Below are positions 22,473 to 29,932 of a DNA stretch of 64,000 nucleotides, in pieces. The stretch covers positions 1 to 64,000 of IMG/VR virus record IMGVR_UViG_3300036831_000125, one strand, 5' to 3'. Below the pieces are notes generated by a model, which did not search any database, was not told the DNA's origin, and saw only the letters and a program-made list of their open reading frames with translations. How positions within the stretch are numbered: the first letter of the stretch is position 1; the number at the start of each line of letters is the position of its first letter. The position numbers and the translations under genes were made by a program. This stretch comes from a virus.

Positions 22473-22823
22473 ATGAAGCTTGTTGTAGTGGAAAGTCCGT
22501 TCGCAGGTGCTGTGAAGCTGAATCTCGAATATGCCCGCGCCTGCATTCGTGACAGCCTTATGCGCGGCGAAGCGCCGTTCGCTTCTCACATCCTCTATAC
22601 CGGCGTGCTGCACGATGATGATTCCATGGAGCGCGAACTCGGCATGACCGCCGGCTTCATGTGGAGTCTGCACGCCACCCTTACCGCCGTCTATCAGGAT
22701 CGCGGCATCAGCAATGGCATGCGGCTGGGGATCGCCGCCGCCGAAAAGGCGAATCGCCCGATCGAGTACCGCAGCCTCAAAGGCTGGGGCTCGAACGTGC
22801 GCAACATCGGGGAGAAGACATGA
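22473..22823 (+). CDS. DUF7768-like (nucleoside deoxyribosyltransferase-like) protein
   Basis: A 116-residue protein with VVVESPFAGAVKLNLEYARACIRDSL, then GEAPFASHILYTGVLHDD. This is a Rossmann-like pattern seen in phage and bacterial proteins now called DUF7768, related in look to DUF4406 and deoxyribosyltransferases. A role in nucleotide metabolism or modification is plausible but unproven. The last part, NGMRLGIAAAEKANRPIEYRSL, matches the same family. Confidence 0.76.
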   Translation: MKLVVVESPFAGAVKLNLEYARACIRDSLMRGEAPFASHILYTGVLHDDDSMERELGMTAGFMWSLHATLTAVYQDRGISNGMRLGIAAAEKANRPIEYRSLKGWGSNVRNIGEKT

Positions 22824-22824
22824 C

Positions 22825-23046
22825 ATGAAGACCTACACGCATCAGGATCTCGAAGCTGTCGTGGCGCATTTCGAGAGCGTTGCGGCGGATTATGTCCGGA
22901 CCTCGCTGCGGACGCATAACGTCAACGTCATTCAGCGGCGCAGGGACCAAGCGGCAGCGTTCCGGCGGGCGGCCGAGCTGCTGCGCATGACGATTGAGCC
23001 GAGCGCTGAGATCCAGCCTGAGCCGCTGCTGCGGGCTCGTGGTTGA
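22825..23046 (+). CDS. Hypothetical protein
   Basis: A 73-residue, mostly helical, basic protein (HQDLEAVVAHFESVAADYV, then QRRRDQAAAFRRAAELLRM). It begins one base after the preceding stop. Function is unknown. Confidence 0.6.
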   Translation: MKTYTHQDLEAVVAHFESVAADYVRTSLRTHNVNVIQRRRDQAAAFRRAAELLRMTIEPSAEIQPEPLLRARG

Positions 23047-23345
23047 TGCCCCAACCGACCAAAATTGTCTGGCGCGAATGGTTCAACAAAGCGGCGGTCG
23101 CGAAAATGACCGAGATGGGAACGTTGCCACGCCGAGAGACCTACATCGATACAAGATTCTCCGACGGCTGTGGTATCGCCGAGGAAATCGCGAAATCGGC
23201 AAATAATGAGGATTATGAGATGTTCGCTAAAAGCGGAGACGTCCTTGTGATCTTAGAGCCGGAGGAGTTTGCTGGGGCTTATCAAATCGAGGTCGACTTC
23301 GATCCGAACTTCACCGCAATCACGCATGAAGCTGATCTCGAATGA
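23046..23345 (+). CDS. Hypothetical protein
   Basis: A 99-residue protein. After a basic start (TKIVWREWFNKAA) it becomes acidic and mixed alpha/beta, with DGCGIAEEIAKSANNEDYEMF and VLVILEPEEFAGAYQIEVDF. It is coupled at both ends (TGATG and ATGA) and directly precedes the UDG-polymerase gene. Function is unknown. Confidence 0.6.
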   Translation: MPQPTKIVWREWFNKAAVAKMTEMGTLPRRETYIDTRFSDGCGIAEEIAKSANNEDYEMFAKSGDVLVILEPEEFAGAYQIEVDFDPNFTAITHEADLE

Positions 23346-25048
23346 CGTCGGCGTTTGAGGAAGGCGACCCAGCCACCGCTCGCATTGCCATTGTCGGCGA
23401 AGCCCCAAGCTACACCGAAATCCGCTCTGACCAGCCCTTCGTCGGACCATCCGGCCATCTTCTCAACCAACTCCTGCAAGCGGGGCAAATCCGCCGTGCC
23501 GACTGCTACATCACGAACGTCTTCGAAACCGAAGTCAAAAAGCCCAAAAAAGACGCCAGCAAGATCTTCTCGCAAAACGACGTCCTCCTCTGGACCGCGA
23601 AGAAAGGCTTCACCGAAGCTGGATTCGAGGCTTCGCGCGGATGCAGAGAACGCATTGCACGGTGCGCAGCGAATGTTATCTGCACTCTCGGGGCACCTGC
23701 TCTGCATCGCTTTGTCGATGTCCGCTCTATTAGCAAATGGCGGGGGAGCATTATCGAAGGGAGCGATGGGGAAAGGAAAAGGAAAGTCGTCGCGAGCTTC
23801 CACCCGAGCTATGCGCTCCAAGGCGCCTATGAAGCGCGCTACATCATTGCTGCCGACTTTAAGCGAGTCAAAGCGGAGAGCGTCGAGCCAGCCATTCGAT
23901 ATGATGTGCGCGAACTGCGGATCGATCCATCATTCGACGAGTGCATGTCCTTCTTACGACGTGCCCTCGACGCGCCAGCCATCAACACGGACATAGAGCT
24001 GCTGAACGGCAGCGTTGATTGCTTCTCGATCGCGCTTTCCCCAACTGAAGCCATCACCATCCCGCTGCTAGACGTGGGCTTCGATCATCGTTGGACGGCA
24101 GACGAAGAGCGCCAGATCTGGCAAGGATACGCGGCGCTGATCGCCGCGCCGCACATCACGAAAATCAATCAAAACATCGCCTTCGACCTGGCAGTGCTGC
24201 TGCAGCTGAACAGGATTCTTCCCGCCGGGCCGATCGCCGACTGCATGGTCGCGTTCAGCGTCATGAATCCCTTCCTCAAGAAATCCCTCGGCCTCATCAG
24301 CTCGCTCTACACCCGCGAGCCCTATTACAAAGATGATGGCGAGCTGCATGACTCCGTCGGAATTGATGATTTCAAGCGGCGGTGGCTTTATTGCGCGAAA
24401 GACTCTGTCGTGTCGCTGGAGAGCTGGCAGAAGCTCGATCGCGAGCTGGACGAAAAGGGGTATCGCAGCACCTATGACATGACAATGAATCTCGTGCCCT
24501 CACTGATCTGGATGATGGTGCGCGGGTTGCGTGTGAACTCGCCCGCGTTGCTTAAAACCAAGCACGATACGCAAGAAAAGATCGCCGCGCTGATGGCGCG
24601 CATGGCGGAGAGCTTCGGCCGGCCGATCATTAATCGGGCGCCGAAAACCGCTGCTGAAAAGCGCGCTGTGGCGGCGAGCGGGGCTATCAATATCAATTCG
24701 CAGAAGCAGCTCTGTGCGTATTTTTACGAAGAAAAGAAGCTCCGGCCGTATATCGGGGATTCTGGCGCCCAGACGTGTGATGACCTCGCGCTTTCCCGCA
24801 TCATCCGGCGCGATGGGCTGCACGAGGCGAAGCTCCTGCAAGACTACCGCACCCTCAACACGCTGCTGACGCGGTATTTGGATATTAATTTCGACGCCGA
24901 CGGCCGGGTGCGGTGTTCGTGGAATCCGCGCGGCACCTGGACGGGGCGGTTGAGCAGCAGCCAAACCGTGTTCGACACGGGCGGGAATTTACAAAATCTT
25001 CCCTACGACGTGCGCACCTTCATGGAGAGCGATTACGCCGATGCTTGA
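23342..25048 (+). CDS. UDG-like + 3'-5' exonuclease + N-terminal part of family A DNA polymerase
   Basis: A 568-residue protein with three modules. Residues 14-175 look like a family-4-type uracil-DNA glycosylase: GEAPS at 19-23, PFVGPSG, YITNVF and HPSY at 154-157. It has no cysteine pair before GEAPS, so an iron-sulphur cluster would be incomplete. Residues 212-360 are the proofreading exonuclease, with D217-x-E219, N278 plus FD 281-282, and Y349-x3-D353. The rest is the thumb and start of the palm, ending after GNLQNLPYDVRTF, just before motif A. The catalytic half is encoded separately at 25405. Two small genes lie between. It is the replicative polymerase candidate. Confidence 0.88.
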   Translation: MTSAFEEGDPATARIAIVGEAPSYTEIRSDQPFVGPSGHLLNQLLQAGQIRRADCYITNVFETEVKKPKKDASKIFSQNDVLLWTAKKGFTEAGFEASRGCRERIARCAANVICTLGAPALHRFVDVRSISKWRGSIIEGSDGERKRKVVASFHPSYALQGAYEARYIIAADFKRVKAESVEPAIRYDVRELRIDPSFDECMSFLRRALDAPAINTDIELLNGSVDCFSIALSPTEAITIPLLDVGFDHRWTADEERQIWQGYAALIAAPHITKINQNIAFDLAVLLQLNRILPAGPIADCMVAFSVMNPFLKKSLGLISSLYTREPYYKDDGELHDSVGIDDFKRRWLYCAKDSVVSLESWQKLDRELDEKGYRSTYDMTMNLVPSLIWMMVRGLRVNSPALLKTKHDTQEKIAALMARMAESFGRPIINRAPKTAAEKRAVAASGAININSQKQLCAYFYEEKKLRPYIGDSGAQTCDDLALSRIIRRDGLHEAKLLQDYRTLNTLLTRYLDINFDADGRVRCSWNPRGTWTGRLSSSQTVFDTGGNLQNLPYDVRTFMESDYADA

Positions 25049-25151
25049 ATTGACCTCGGAAACCTATGCCGGCCTGTGGTTTTGGCTTGGCTTCATGATG
25101 GGCGTGTTCTTTTATCAGACTGTCAGACTCATCATCGACCGTTGCAAGTGA
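25041..25151 (+). CDS. Tiny membrane protein inside the polymerase split
   Basis: A 36-residue frame. It starts MLELTSETYAGLWFWLGF and has one hydrophobic helix. The beginning resembles a copy of the polymerase motif-A strand (MLLEFDL at 25405) at the DNA level. It may have arisen by duplication at the insertion site rather than being a true gene. Confidence 0.4.
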   Translation: MLELTSETYAGLWFWLGFMMGVFFYQTVRLIIDRCK

Positions 25152-25163
25152 ACGATTACGCTG

Positions 25164-25415
25164 ATGCCGCATCAGAGATTTAGAATCGATCGCGATGACA
25201 GCCGGATGTATGCGACGTCGGTCGAATGGTGCGTGGTCGATCGGCGGCAGATGATTGAGGTTATGTGGTTTAAGCAGGTGCGCGAGGCGGAGTGGGTGTG
25301 TGAGGCGCTGAATCGCAAGGAAGATCTCGAAAACCTTAAGCGCGCATATCGGGCCCATATTAAGGAGCGCGGCGGCATGTTTTATGGCATAGGCGGTAAA
25401 GCAAATGCTGCTTGA
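25164..25415 (+). CDS. Hypothetical protein inside the polymerase split
   Basis: An 83-residue protein. YATSVEWCVVDRRQMIEVMWFKQVREAEWVCEALN is a small alpha/beta unit like other phage accessory proteins (strand, strand, helix). It is not an HNH, GIY-YIG or intein domain. It overlaps the start of the catalytic polymerase gene by 11 bases, so translation of that gene may depend on it. Confidence 0.6.
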   Translation: MPHQRFRIDRDDSRMYATSVEWCVVDRRQMIEVMWFKQVREAEWVCEALNRKEDLENLKRAYRAHIKERGGMFYGIGGKANAA

Positions 25416-26340
25416 GTTCGACCTCGCTGGAGCTGACTGGTTCGTTACCGCTTTCGTCGCGCGCGAGCCGAACATGATAGCCGTCTTCCGCGCTGGGAAA
25501 TCGCCACATCCCGTGACCGGCGCGCGCCTCACCGGCCTCTCGGAAGATCTCATTAAAGCCGAAGACAAAATGCTCGCGAAGCTGGTCGACTCGGGCGAGC
25601 GCATGGACCAAGACGGCATCGCTCGGATGCGGCGCGAGCATTTCCCCGAGATCCTCGCAGCGCCCTGGTTCCCGCGCACCTTCTCGATCCGCCAAGCCGC
25701 GAAGAAGGCCAATCATGGGCTGAACTACCGGCTGCAATACAAGACCTATTCGCTGAAGAACGAGATCCCTGAACGCGAAGCGAAGCAGGTCATCGATCTG
25801 TACCGCAAAAAAGCCTATCCGGGGCTCGCGGTTTCGGCGCGCGGGAATTTATGTTGGTACGACAGAATCGACAAGCAAATCCGCGACACACGGACGATGA
25901 AGAACTGCTTCGGCCGAACGGTGTATTTCAGTGGGGCGCTGGACGATGACACCTTTCGCGAAGCGACGTCATTCGTGCCGCAGAGCACGGTGTTCGATGT
26001 TACTGGGCGGGCGATGCATTTGATGATGGAAGATGATTCAGCGGATTTCGCGCCGGCTGAAAAGCTCGCCCAGGTGCATGATTCGCTGTTGTTTCAATAT
26101 CTGAGTCTCGATTTTGCAGCGATGGCACGATTCGCGATTAAATTCGGGCTCGATTACATGTCGCCGACGCTGGACTACGGCGAGCCTTTTACGCTGGGCG
26201 TTGGGCTGAAGGTGGGCAGGAATTGGGGCGGTCTGAAAGAAATTAAGCTGACGCCCGATGTTGAGGCGCTGACAGGAGAATTTCGCAGAGTCTGGGAAGA
26301 AACCGCAGGGCGAGCGCCGCCGCTTACTTTAGCGGCATAA
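25405..26340 (+). CDS. Family A DNA polymerase, catalytic (palm-fingers) part
   Basis: A 311-residue protein with only the catalytic core. Motif A is EFDLAGADW at residues 4-12, with metal-binding D6. The fingers motif is R96-x3-K100-x3-H104-x3-Y108. Motif C is VHDS at 224-227. Compared with E. coli Pol I, the Glu of motif A is Asp (D11), F762 is His (H104), and the last Glu of HDE is Ser. The first catalytic half is in the 23342 gene. Both halves are intact frames, so they probably assemble as two chains. Confidence 0.88.
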   Translation: MLLEFDLAGADWFVTAFVAREPNMIAVFRAGKSPHPVTGARLTGLSEDLIKAEDKMLAKLVDSGERMDQDGIARMRREHFPEILAAPWFPRTFSIRQAAKKANHGLNYRLQYKTYSLKNEIPEREAKQVIDLYRKKAYPGLAVSARGNLCWYDRIDKQIRDTRTMKNCFGRTVYFSGALDDDTFREATSFVPQSTVFDVTGRAMHLMMEDDSADFAPAEKLAQVHDSLLFQYLSLDFAAMARFAIKFGLDYMSPTLDYGEPFTLGVGLKVGRNWGGLKEIKLTPDVEALTGEFRRVWEETAGRAPPLTLAA

Positions 26341-26527
26341 CCGAATCTGAATTATCGTTATTCGCGTCCTCCGGCCAGATCGGCACAGCGAAGATCTCCC
26401 AACGATTGAAGCTGTTTTTCAGCAGCGCTAGCGCCGCCCGCGCCTCGTGCTCTTCGACGAATGCCTGAATCGGCGGCGAGCGGCCTTCGTAGCCGTGATT
26501 GATGACGAGCACGAAGATCTGCTTCAT
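26324..26527 (-). CDS. Hypothetical protein
   Basis: A 67-residue protein: MKQIFVLVINHGYEG, then FVEEHEARAALALLKNSFNRWEIFAVPIWP. The shape (strand, helix, strand) is like a small ferredoxin-like phage protein. It overlaps the end of the polymerase gene by 17 bases on the other strand. I chose the ATG at 26527 because it overlaps the stop of the tiny gene upstream. Confidence 0.62.
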   Translation of the reverse strand: MKQIFVLVINHGYEGRSPPIQAFVEEHEARAALALLKNSFNRWEIFAVPIWPEDANNDNSDSVMPLK

Positions 26528-26610
26528 TTTAGGAAGAGCAGAAAGGGCAGATTCATGCCGACGAAATAGGTCATCATCAGCGCTATCCACCACCAAGGTA
26601 TCTCCGTCAT
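26524..26610 (-). CDS. Tiny membrane protein
   Basis: A 28-residue frame, MTEIPWWWIALMMTYFVGM and then NLPFLLFLK: one hydrophobic helix. GAGGTGAGG precedes the ATG. Its stop overlaps the next gene by ATGA. Function is unknown. Confidence 0.52.
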   Translation of the reverse strand: MTEIPWWWIALMMTYFVGMNLPFLLFLK

Positions 26611-26614
26611 CGCC

Positions 26615-27118
26615 TCACCTCGCCGCCTGCATCAAAAACCCTAAATCACACTTCTCCGCCGCGTTCGCCAGCGCCTGCCGGCCTTGCCAGCCGATCGCCA
26701 TCAGACACGTCCCCTGCGCAGGGGATTTCCCAGGCTCGCCATCATCGCCGATGAATTTGATCTTATATTTCACGAACAGAATCAGATCCATTTTCGGCGC
26801 GTATTCCTGCCACCAGGGCGCCGACGTCCGATCGGGCACCAGGCATATCCCATTACCATGTGCCACGAAGCGCTTCAGCCACGGCACCAGCCCATTTCGG
26901 CCGCCGAAGGGAGGGTTCATCCAGACCAACCCATGCCAGGGCTGATCGAGGCTGTCAGCGGTGAGGAACTGGGCGGCGGGTATCCAAGGGGTTTTGTCGC
27001 GGCCGGGGCTGGCGACGTCCATGTCGAAGCGGACCCCGAGCGAAGAGAAGATGTAGCTGGGCGTATACCATTCGTCGGAGGCACCGACGGCTTGCTCATG
27101 CAGGGCCATTTTCTTCAT
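26615..27118 (-). CDS. Dam-like DNA N6-adenine methyltransferase
   Basis: A 167-residue protein. DEWYTP near residue 15, FDMDVAS in the middle and VWMNPPFGG at 66-73 match phage Dam-type N6-adenine methyltransferases. NPPF is the DPPY-type catalytic motif. Later motifs such as CLVPDRTSAPWWQEY fit the same family. It would modify phage DNA, perhaps against restriction. It overlaps the gene upstream by ATGA. A second ATG at 27109 (MALHEQ) is a possible start. Confidence 0.86.
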   Translation of the reverse strand: MKKMALHEQAVGASDEWYTPSYIFSSLGVRFDMDVASPGRDKTPWIPAAQFLTADSLDQPWHGLVWMNPPFGGRNGLVPWLKRFVAHGNGICLVPDRTSAPWWQEYAPKMDLILFVKYKIKFIGDDGEPGKSPAQGTCLMAIGWQGRQALANAAEKCDLGFLMQAAR

Positions 27119-27402
27119 CCATCCGATCGAACAGTCACTTCTACCAGCGCCACACCGCCGCCAGCATATCGCTTAAAGAGTTCCCGCACGGTGTCGTCTG
27201 GTACGCCAGCCCGCACCCTCACCCCCTCGATCCAAAGCCAGTTCACCATGGCGCTGATCTCTGTTGGGCCGACTGTACGCATGAAGATCTCGTGCGTGTT
27301 CCGCACAGCCCAGCCGGAGGCTTTGAGCGGCAGGCGGACAGGGTGCGCATGCCGGCCCTTGTGCTCGCAATTCGGGTCAGTGCATTTCGCGAATTCAACC
27401 AT
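27115..27402 (-). CDS. Hypothetical Cys-containing protein
   Basis: A 95-residue protein. CTDPNCEHKGRHAHP near the N-terminus has Cys and His spaced as a small zinc site. The rest is mixed (NWLWIEGVRVRAGVPDDTVRELF). No role is known. It is coupled to the methylase and overlaps its upstream gene by 8 bases. Confidence 0.64.
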   Translation of the reverse strand: MVEFAKCTDPNCEHKGRHAHPVRLPLKASGWAVRNTHEIFMRTVGPTEISAMVNWLWIEGVRVRAGVPDDTVRELFKRYAGGGVALVEVTVRSDG

Positions 27403-27598
27403 TCTGCTCCTCGTCCTTTACAAAGCCATGTTGTATCAGCAGCTCTTGACCAACAGCATCCAGCGCGCCTTCAGCCGTCCGGCATTGATGCATCTGCGCC
27501 ACATCCAGCATCTTCTGTGCCTCGTCTCCCAGCTTGCGCCAGCGCTTGATATGCCGCTCGATCAGCGCCAGCGTCATGCGGAGATCACGTTCGTCCAT
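27395..27598 (-). CDS. Hypothetical helical protein
   Basis: A 67-residue, charged helical protein (LRMTLALIERHIKRWRKLGDEAQKML). It overlaps genes at both ends. Function is unknown. Confidence 0.58.
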   Translation of the reverse strand: MDERDLRMTLALIERHIKRWRKLGDEAQKMLDVAQMHQCRTAEGALDAVGQELLIQHGFVKDEEQNG

Positions 27599-28022
27599 CG
27601 CCCAGCCCCGCGCTTAGCTTTTCTCTATCTCGACGCTTCACGTTCCCCACCGCTTCGCTCACTGTCGAATGATCTTTCCCAGCTGCGCGGGCGATCGTCA
27701 CAACTCGATGGCCTTCTCTGTAAAGCCTTCGCCATACCGCTTGTCGTATAGCAGTATGTTCACGATCTCGGGCGTGCATCACATCGATGAATCTCAACCC
27801 AGCCCTCTCTGCCGCGCGCCTGATTCGCTCTTCATATCGCAGTTTCGCGATGCTCTTAGGCCAGGGCTTGTGCAGCTCAAGATACGTGGCGCGGTTATTG
27901 ATCGCGCTGAGAGTGCGGTTGGGTAATTTGAGCGCCAGCTGCTTGCAGGGCATTTTCCCGAAGCATTCCAATAAGATCGCATCTTCTTCTTCTGTCCAGA
28001 ATCCTTGCCGTTTCTTGTACAA
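27585..28022 (-). CDS. SANT/Myb-like plus DnaA-C-like DNA-binding protein
   Basis: A 145-residue protein. FWTEEEDAILLECFGKMPCKQLALKLPNRTLSAINNRATYL is a Myb/SANT-like helix-turn-helix unit. The second half, TAIRQAVWRRLYREGHRVVTIARAAGKDHSTV, resembles the DnaA C-terminal box-binding domain: DHSTV sits where DnaA has DHTTV. The two-part arrangement points to sequence-specific DNA binding. It leads the minus-strand operon that includes the methylase. The promoter must lie in 28023-28141, which I could not resolve. Confidence 0.72.
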   Translation of the reverse strand: MYKKRQGFWTEEEDAILLECFGKMPCKQLALKLPNRTLSAINNRATYLELHKPWPKSIAKLRYEERIRRAAERAGLRFIDVMHARDREHTAIRQAVWRRLYREGHRVVTIARAAGKDHSTVSEAVGNVKRRDREKLSAGLGDGRT

Positions 28023-28141
28023 GGCTCGCTCCCCTGCTCCCCCTAGGATATTAACAGCCCTATTGTAGGACTGCAGTTTTCATCGCGCAGGAAACTGTGC
28101 ATAAATGCCCGCGAAGCACGGAGCAAGACGGGGAAGGTGAA

Positions 28142-28543
28142 ATGAGTCTCTACAACGCTATGTGCGGAATGAATCCCGCCACCGATCGACTCCTCGCTGC
28201 GATCAATCTCCCACGCGAGACCATCCCGCGGTTTCGCGACGTCTGGATCAATGCGGATTTCACCGAGCTGACGGTGCACACGCGGACCGGCGGCGGAAAC
28301 CGGCGCGAGTACGCGACGCAGAATGCGATGCTCACAGCGCATCCGCTTTACATGCGTGATGCCGATGATGCGTTCGACAGCACCTTCGCAGATTTCACTT
28401 TTCGGGTGCCGCAGGAAGAGGCGAAGAAGCTCAACGCCGAGATCGAGGATTTCGCTGACGATGTTCGCGCGCAGGTCATCGCGATGATCACCGAGAAGCC
28501 GCGAGAGAAATTCGACAAGGTCATGGAGGCGTTGAAGAAATGA
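28142..28543 (+). CDS. Hypothetical phage protein
   Basis: A 133-residue protein. MSLYNAMCGMNPATDRLLAAI and the run IPRFRDVWINADFTELTVHTRTGGGNR are a pattern I associate with a widespread unknown phage family. The central DADDAFDSTFADFTFRVP also fits. It stands alone on the plus strand in a divergent position. AAGG precedes the ATG. Confidence 0.72.
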   Translation: MSLYNAMCGMNPATDRLLAAINLPRETIPRFRDVWINADFTELTVHTRTGGGNRREYATQNAMLTAHPLYMRDADDAFDSTFADFTFRVPQEEAKKLNAEIEDFADDVRAQVIAMITEKPREKFDKVMEALKK

Positions 28544-28739
28544 TGTGTCTGAGATCCTGAACCGCTTGCTCTAGCCCTTTGATTGGGCAGTCCCCCATGT
28601 GTCCTCCGCGCGAGAGGATTCGGAAACACAAGCAGCACTCGTCTTCTGTAAGAAGCCCGAATTCACGCAGCGTAGCAAGCATGTCTTCGCTGGCTTTGAT
28701 CGTTTCAGAGATCGCAGCAGCGTTAGTGCTGGCGCTCAC
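28521..28739 (-). CDS. Hypothetical protein, GTG start
   Basis: A 72-residue protein beginning with GTG in a GTGA overlap. The middle, ECCLCFRILSRGGHMGDCP, could be a zinc site. The C-terminal end overlaps the plus-strand gene at 28543. Function is unknown. Confidence 0.56.
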   Translation of the reverse strand: MSASTNAAAISETIKASEDMLATLREFGLLTEDECCLCFRILSRGGHMGDCPIKGLEQAVQDLRHIISSTPP

Positions 28740-29284
28740 GCCGCCTGCTTCTCGTCCGGCTTGCTGCCGACATAGCCCAGCGTCCACATCAACGCCTGCA
28801 GACCGCCGCGCAGATCCTCGATCCCGCGGTTGTTGTCGAGCACGAAATCCGCCATCCACGGTTCGAGCGTCATTGAGCTGCGATCCTCCGGCGGGAGATG
28901 GTCGCTGCGATCGACCCAGATCGCGATGTCAAACGTCGCAGCGTTGCGATTGGCATGCAGCTCGGCGCGGTTCCGCAGCCCGATATAGATGTCGTTCTCG
29001 GCCCAGATCGCTCGCCCGAGCGCGGTCAAATCAGGATTATTGAATGCTTTGACTGCGTCATACCAATCGGCGCGGCGGTTGGCGCGGTCGGCGAAGCACT
29101 GATCGATGCTGGCGTAGGTAATGCCCTTATTAGCGAGGAAAGGCTGTACGACGCGCTCTGCCAGAAACCAGCTGCTCGACACAGCGCGGAGCCCGTACTG
29201 CTGACACATCATATCAGCGACCGTGTCTTTGCCGTGCCGAGCATGGCCGATGACAAGGAGTTTTAGATTCGGGTTCGGCTTCAA
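28736..29284 (-). CDS. P-loop deoxynucleotide monophosphate kinase-like protein
   Basis: A 182-residue protein. Walker A GHARHGKDT at 13-21 opens an adenylate-kinase-like fold. WVDRSDHLPPEDRSS and FVLDNNRG are in places expected of phage dNMP kinases. A role in raising dNTP supply is likely. It is coupled by ATGA to the upstream 86-residue gene. I am confident of the fold; the substrate is inferred. Confidence 0.8.
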   Translation of the reverse strand: MKPNPNLKLLVIGHARHGKDTVADMMCQQYGLRAVSSSWFLAERVVQPFLANKGITYASIDQCFADRANRRADWYDAVKAFNNPDLTALGRAIWAENDIYIGLRNRAELHANRNAATFDIAIWVDRSDHLPPEDRSSMTLEPWMADFVLDNNRGIEDLRGGLQALMWTLGYVGSKPDEKQAA

Positions 29285-29541
29285 GTGTCCTCCGGCTTCT
29301 CGTCTTGCGCAGCGAACGGCTCGTATTTCTCCTGCGCCTGTTTCATCTCGAACGCTCTGATTTTCACCAGCAGCTCTTCTTGATAACGCATCAGTTCACG
29401 GAACACCGCCGGTTCCAATCCGACCCAATGATCGCCGCCTTCTCGCGGCGCCCGCAGCACAATGTGCCAGCCATCGAAAGAGGCGTAAAGCCCATCCCCG
29501 AGATAGGTCTCGCCGGCACTGGTTGGGTTGTCGTCGATCAT
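29281..29541 (-). CDS. Hypothetical phage protein
   Basis: An 86-residue protein: YLGDGLYASFDGWHIVLRAPREGGDHWVGLEP, then a helix. This beginning is familiar from many phages, and its function is unknown. It leads the short minus-strand unit and is followed by the kinase. GGGAG precedes the ATG. Confidence 0.72.
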   Translation of the reverse strand: MIDDNPTSAGETYLGDGLYASFDGWHIVLRAPREGGDHWVGLEPAVFRELMRYQEELLVKIRAFEMKQAQEKYEPFAAQDEKPEDT

Positions 29542-29575
29542 GTGTGTTCTCCCTGTGGATGAATCGCTTCGACCA

Positions 29576-29603
29576 TTGACAATAGGTTATCCAAGCGTAT
29601 GGT
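29576..29603 (+). promoter_or_regulatory. Sigma-70-like promoter candidate
   Basis: TTGACA (29576-29581) and TATGGT about 16 bases later form a good -35 and -10 pair for the plus-strand genes beginning at 29663. The same divergent gap must also hold the promoter for 29541 on the minus strand. Confidence 0.5.
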
Positions 29604-29662
29604 CAAGTTACCACATGTCATTGACGCTGCTAGCGTTTAGGGAACCAAGGGCGGGGGCCAGC

Positions 29663-29932
29663 ATGAGGATCGAGGAAAGCTCGCCGAGCCACCGTCCGTT
29701 GCCTGAAGGCGCAGCGTTCGCTGTCTGGGTGATTTACGAACGCCCGAAGGATTTCCCGCAAGGTTATGTGCTGCGCTGCCAATGGCCGATGAAGGATGGG
29801 ACTATCCAGATCGATCGGCTGGCATGGTATGCGGATAGCGCCGAGAAACTGCGCGAGATCGTGCCGCCTGGGCTGTTCTGCCTGCGACATCAACCTGGCG
29901 ACCCGCCGCATGTCGTGGAGAGCTGGTTTTGA
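29663..29932 (+). CDS. Hypothetical phage protein
   Basis: An 89-residue protein. FAVWVIYERPKDFPQG, then WYADSAEKLREIVPPGLFCLRHQPGDPPHVVESWF, is a pattern common in phage genomes with no known role. It heads the plus-strand accessory string that continues to 33098. Confidence 0.72.
   Translation: MRIEESSPSHRPLPEGAAFAVWVIYERPKDFPQGYVLRCQWPMKDGTIQIDRLAWYADSAEKLREIVPPGLFCLRHQPGDPPHVVESWF

Noticed and set aside
25049-25404. Group I intron or intein in the polymerase
   Set aside because: The insertion holds two overlapping coding-type frames and duplicated flanking sequence. I could see no conserved intron core or intein splicing motifs. An intron cannot be fully excluded without RNA data.
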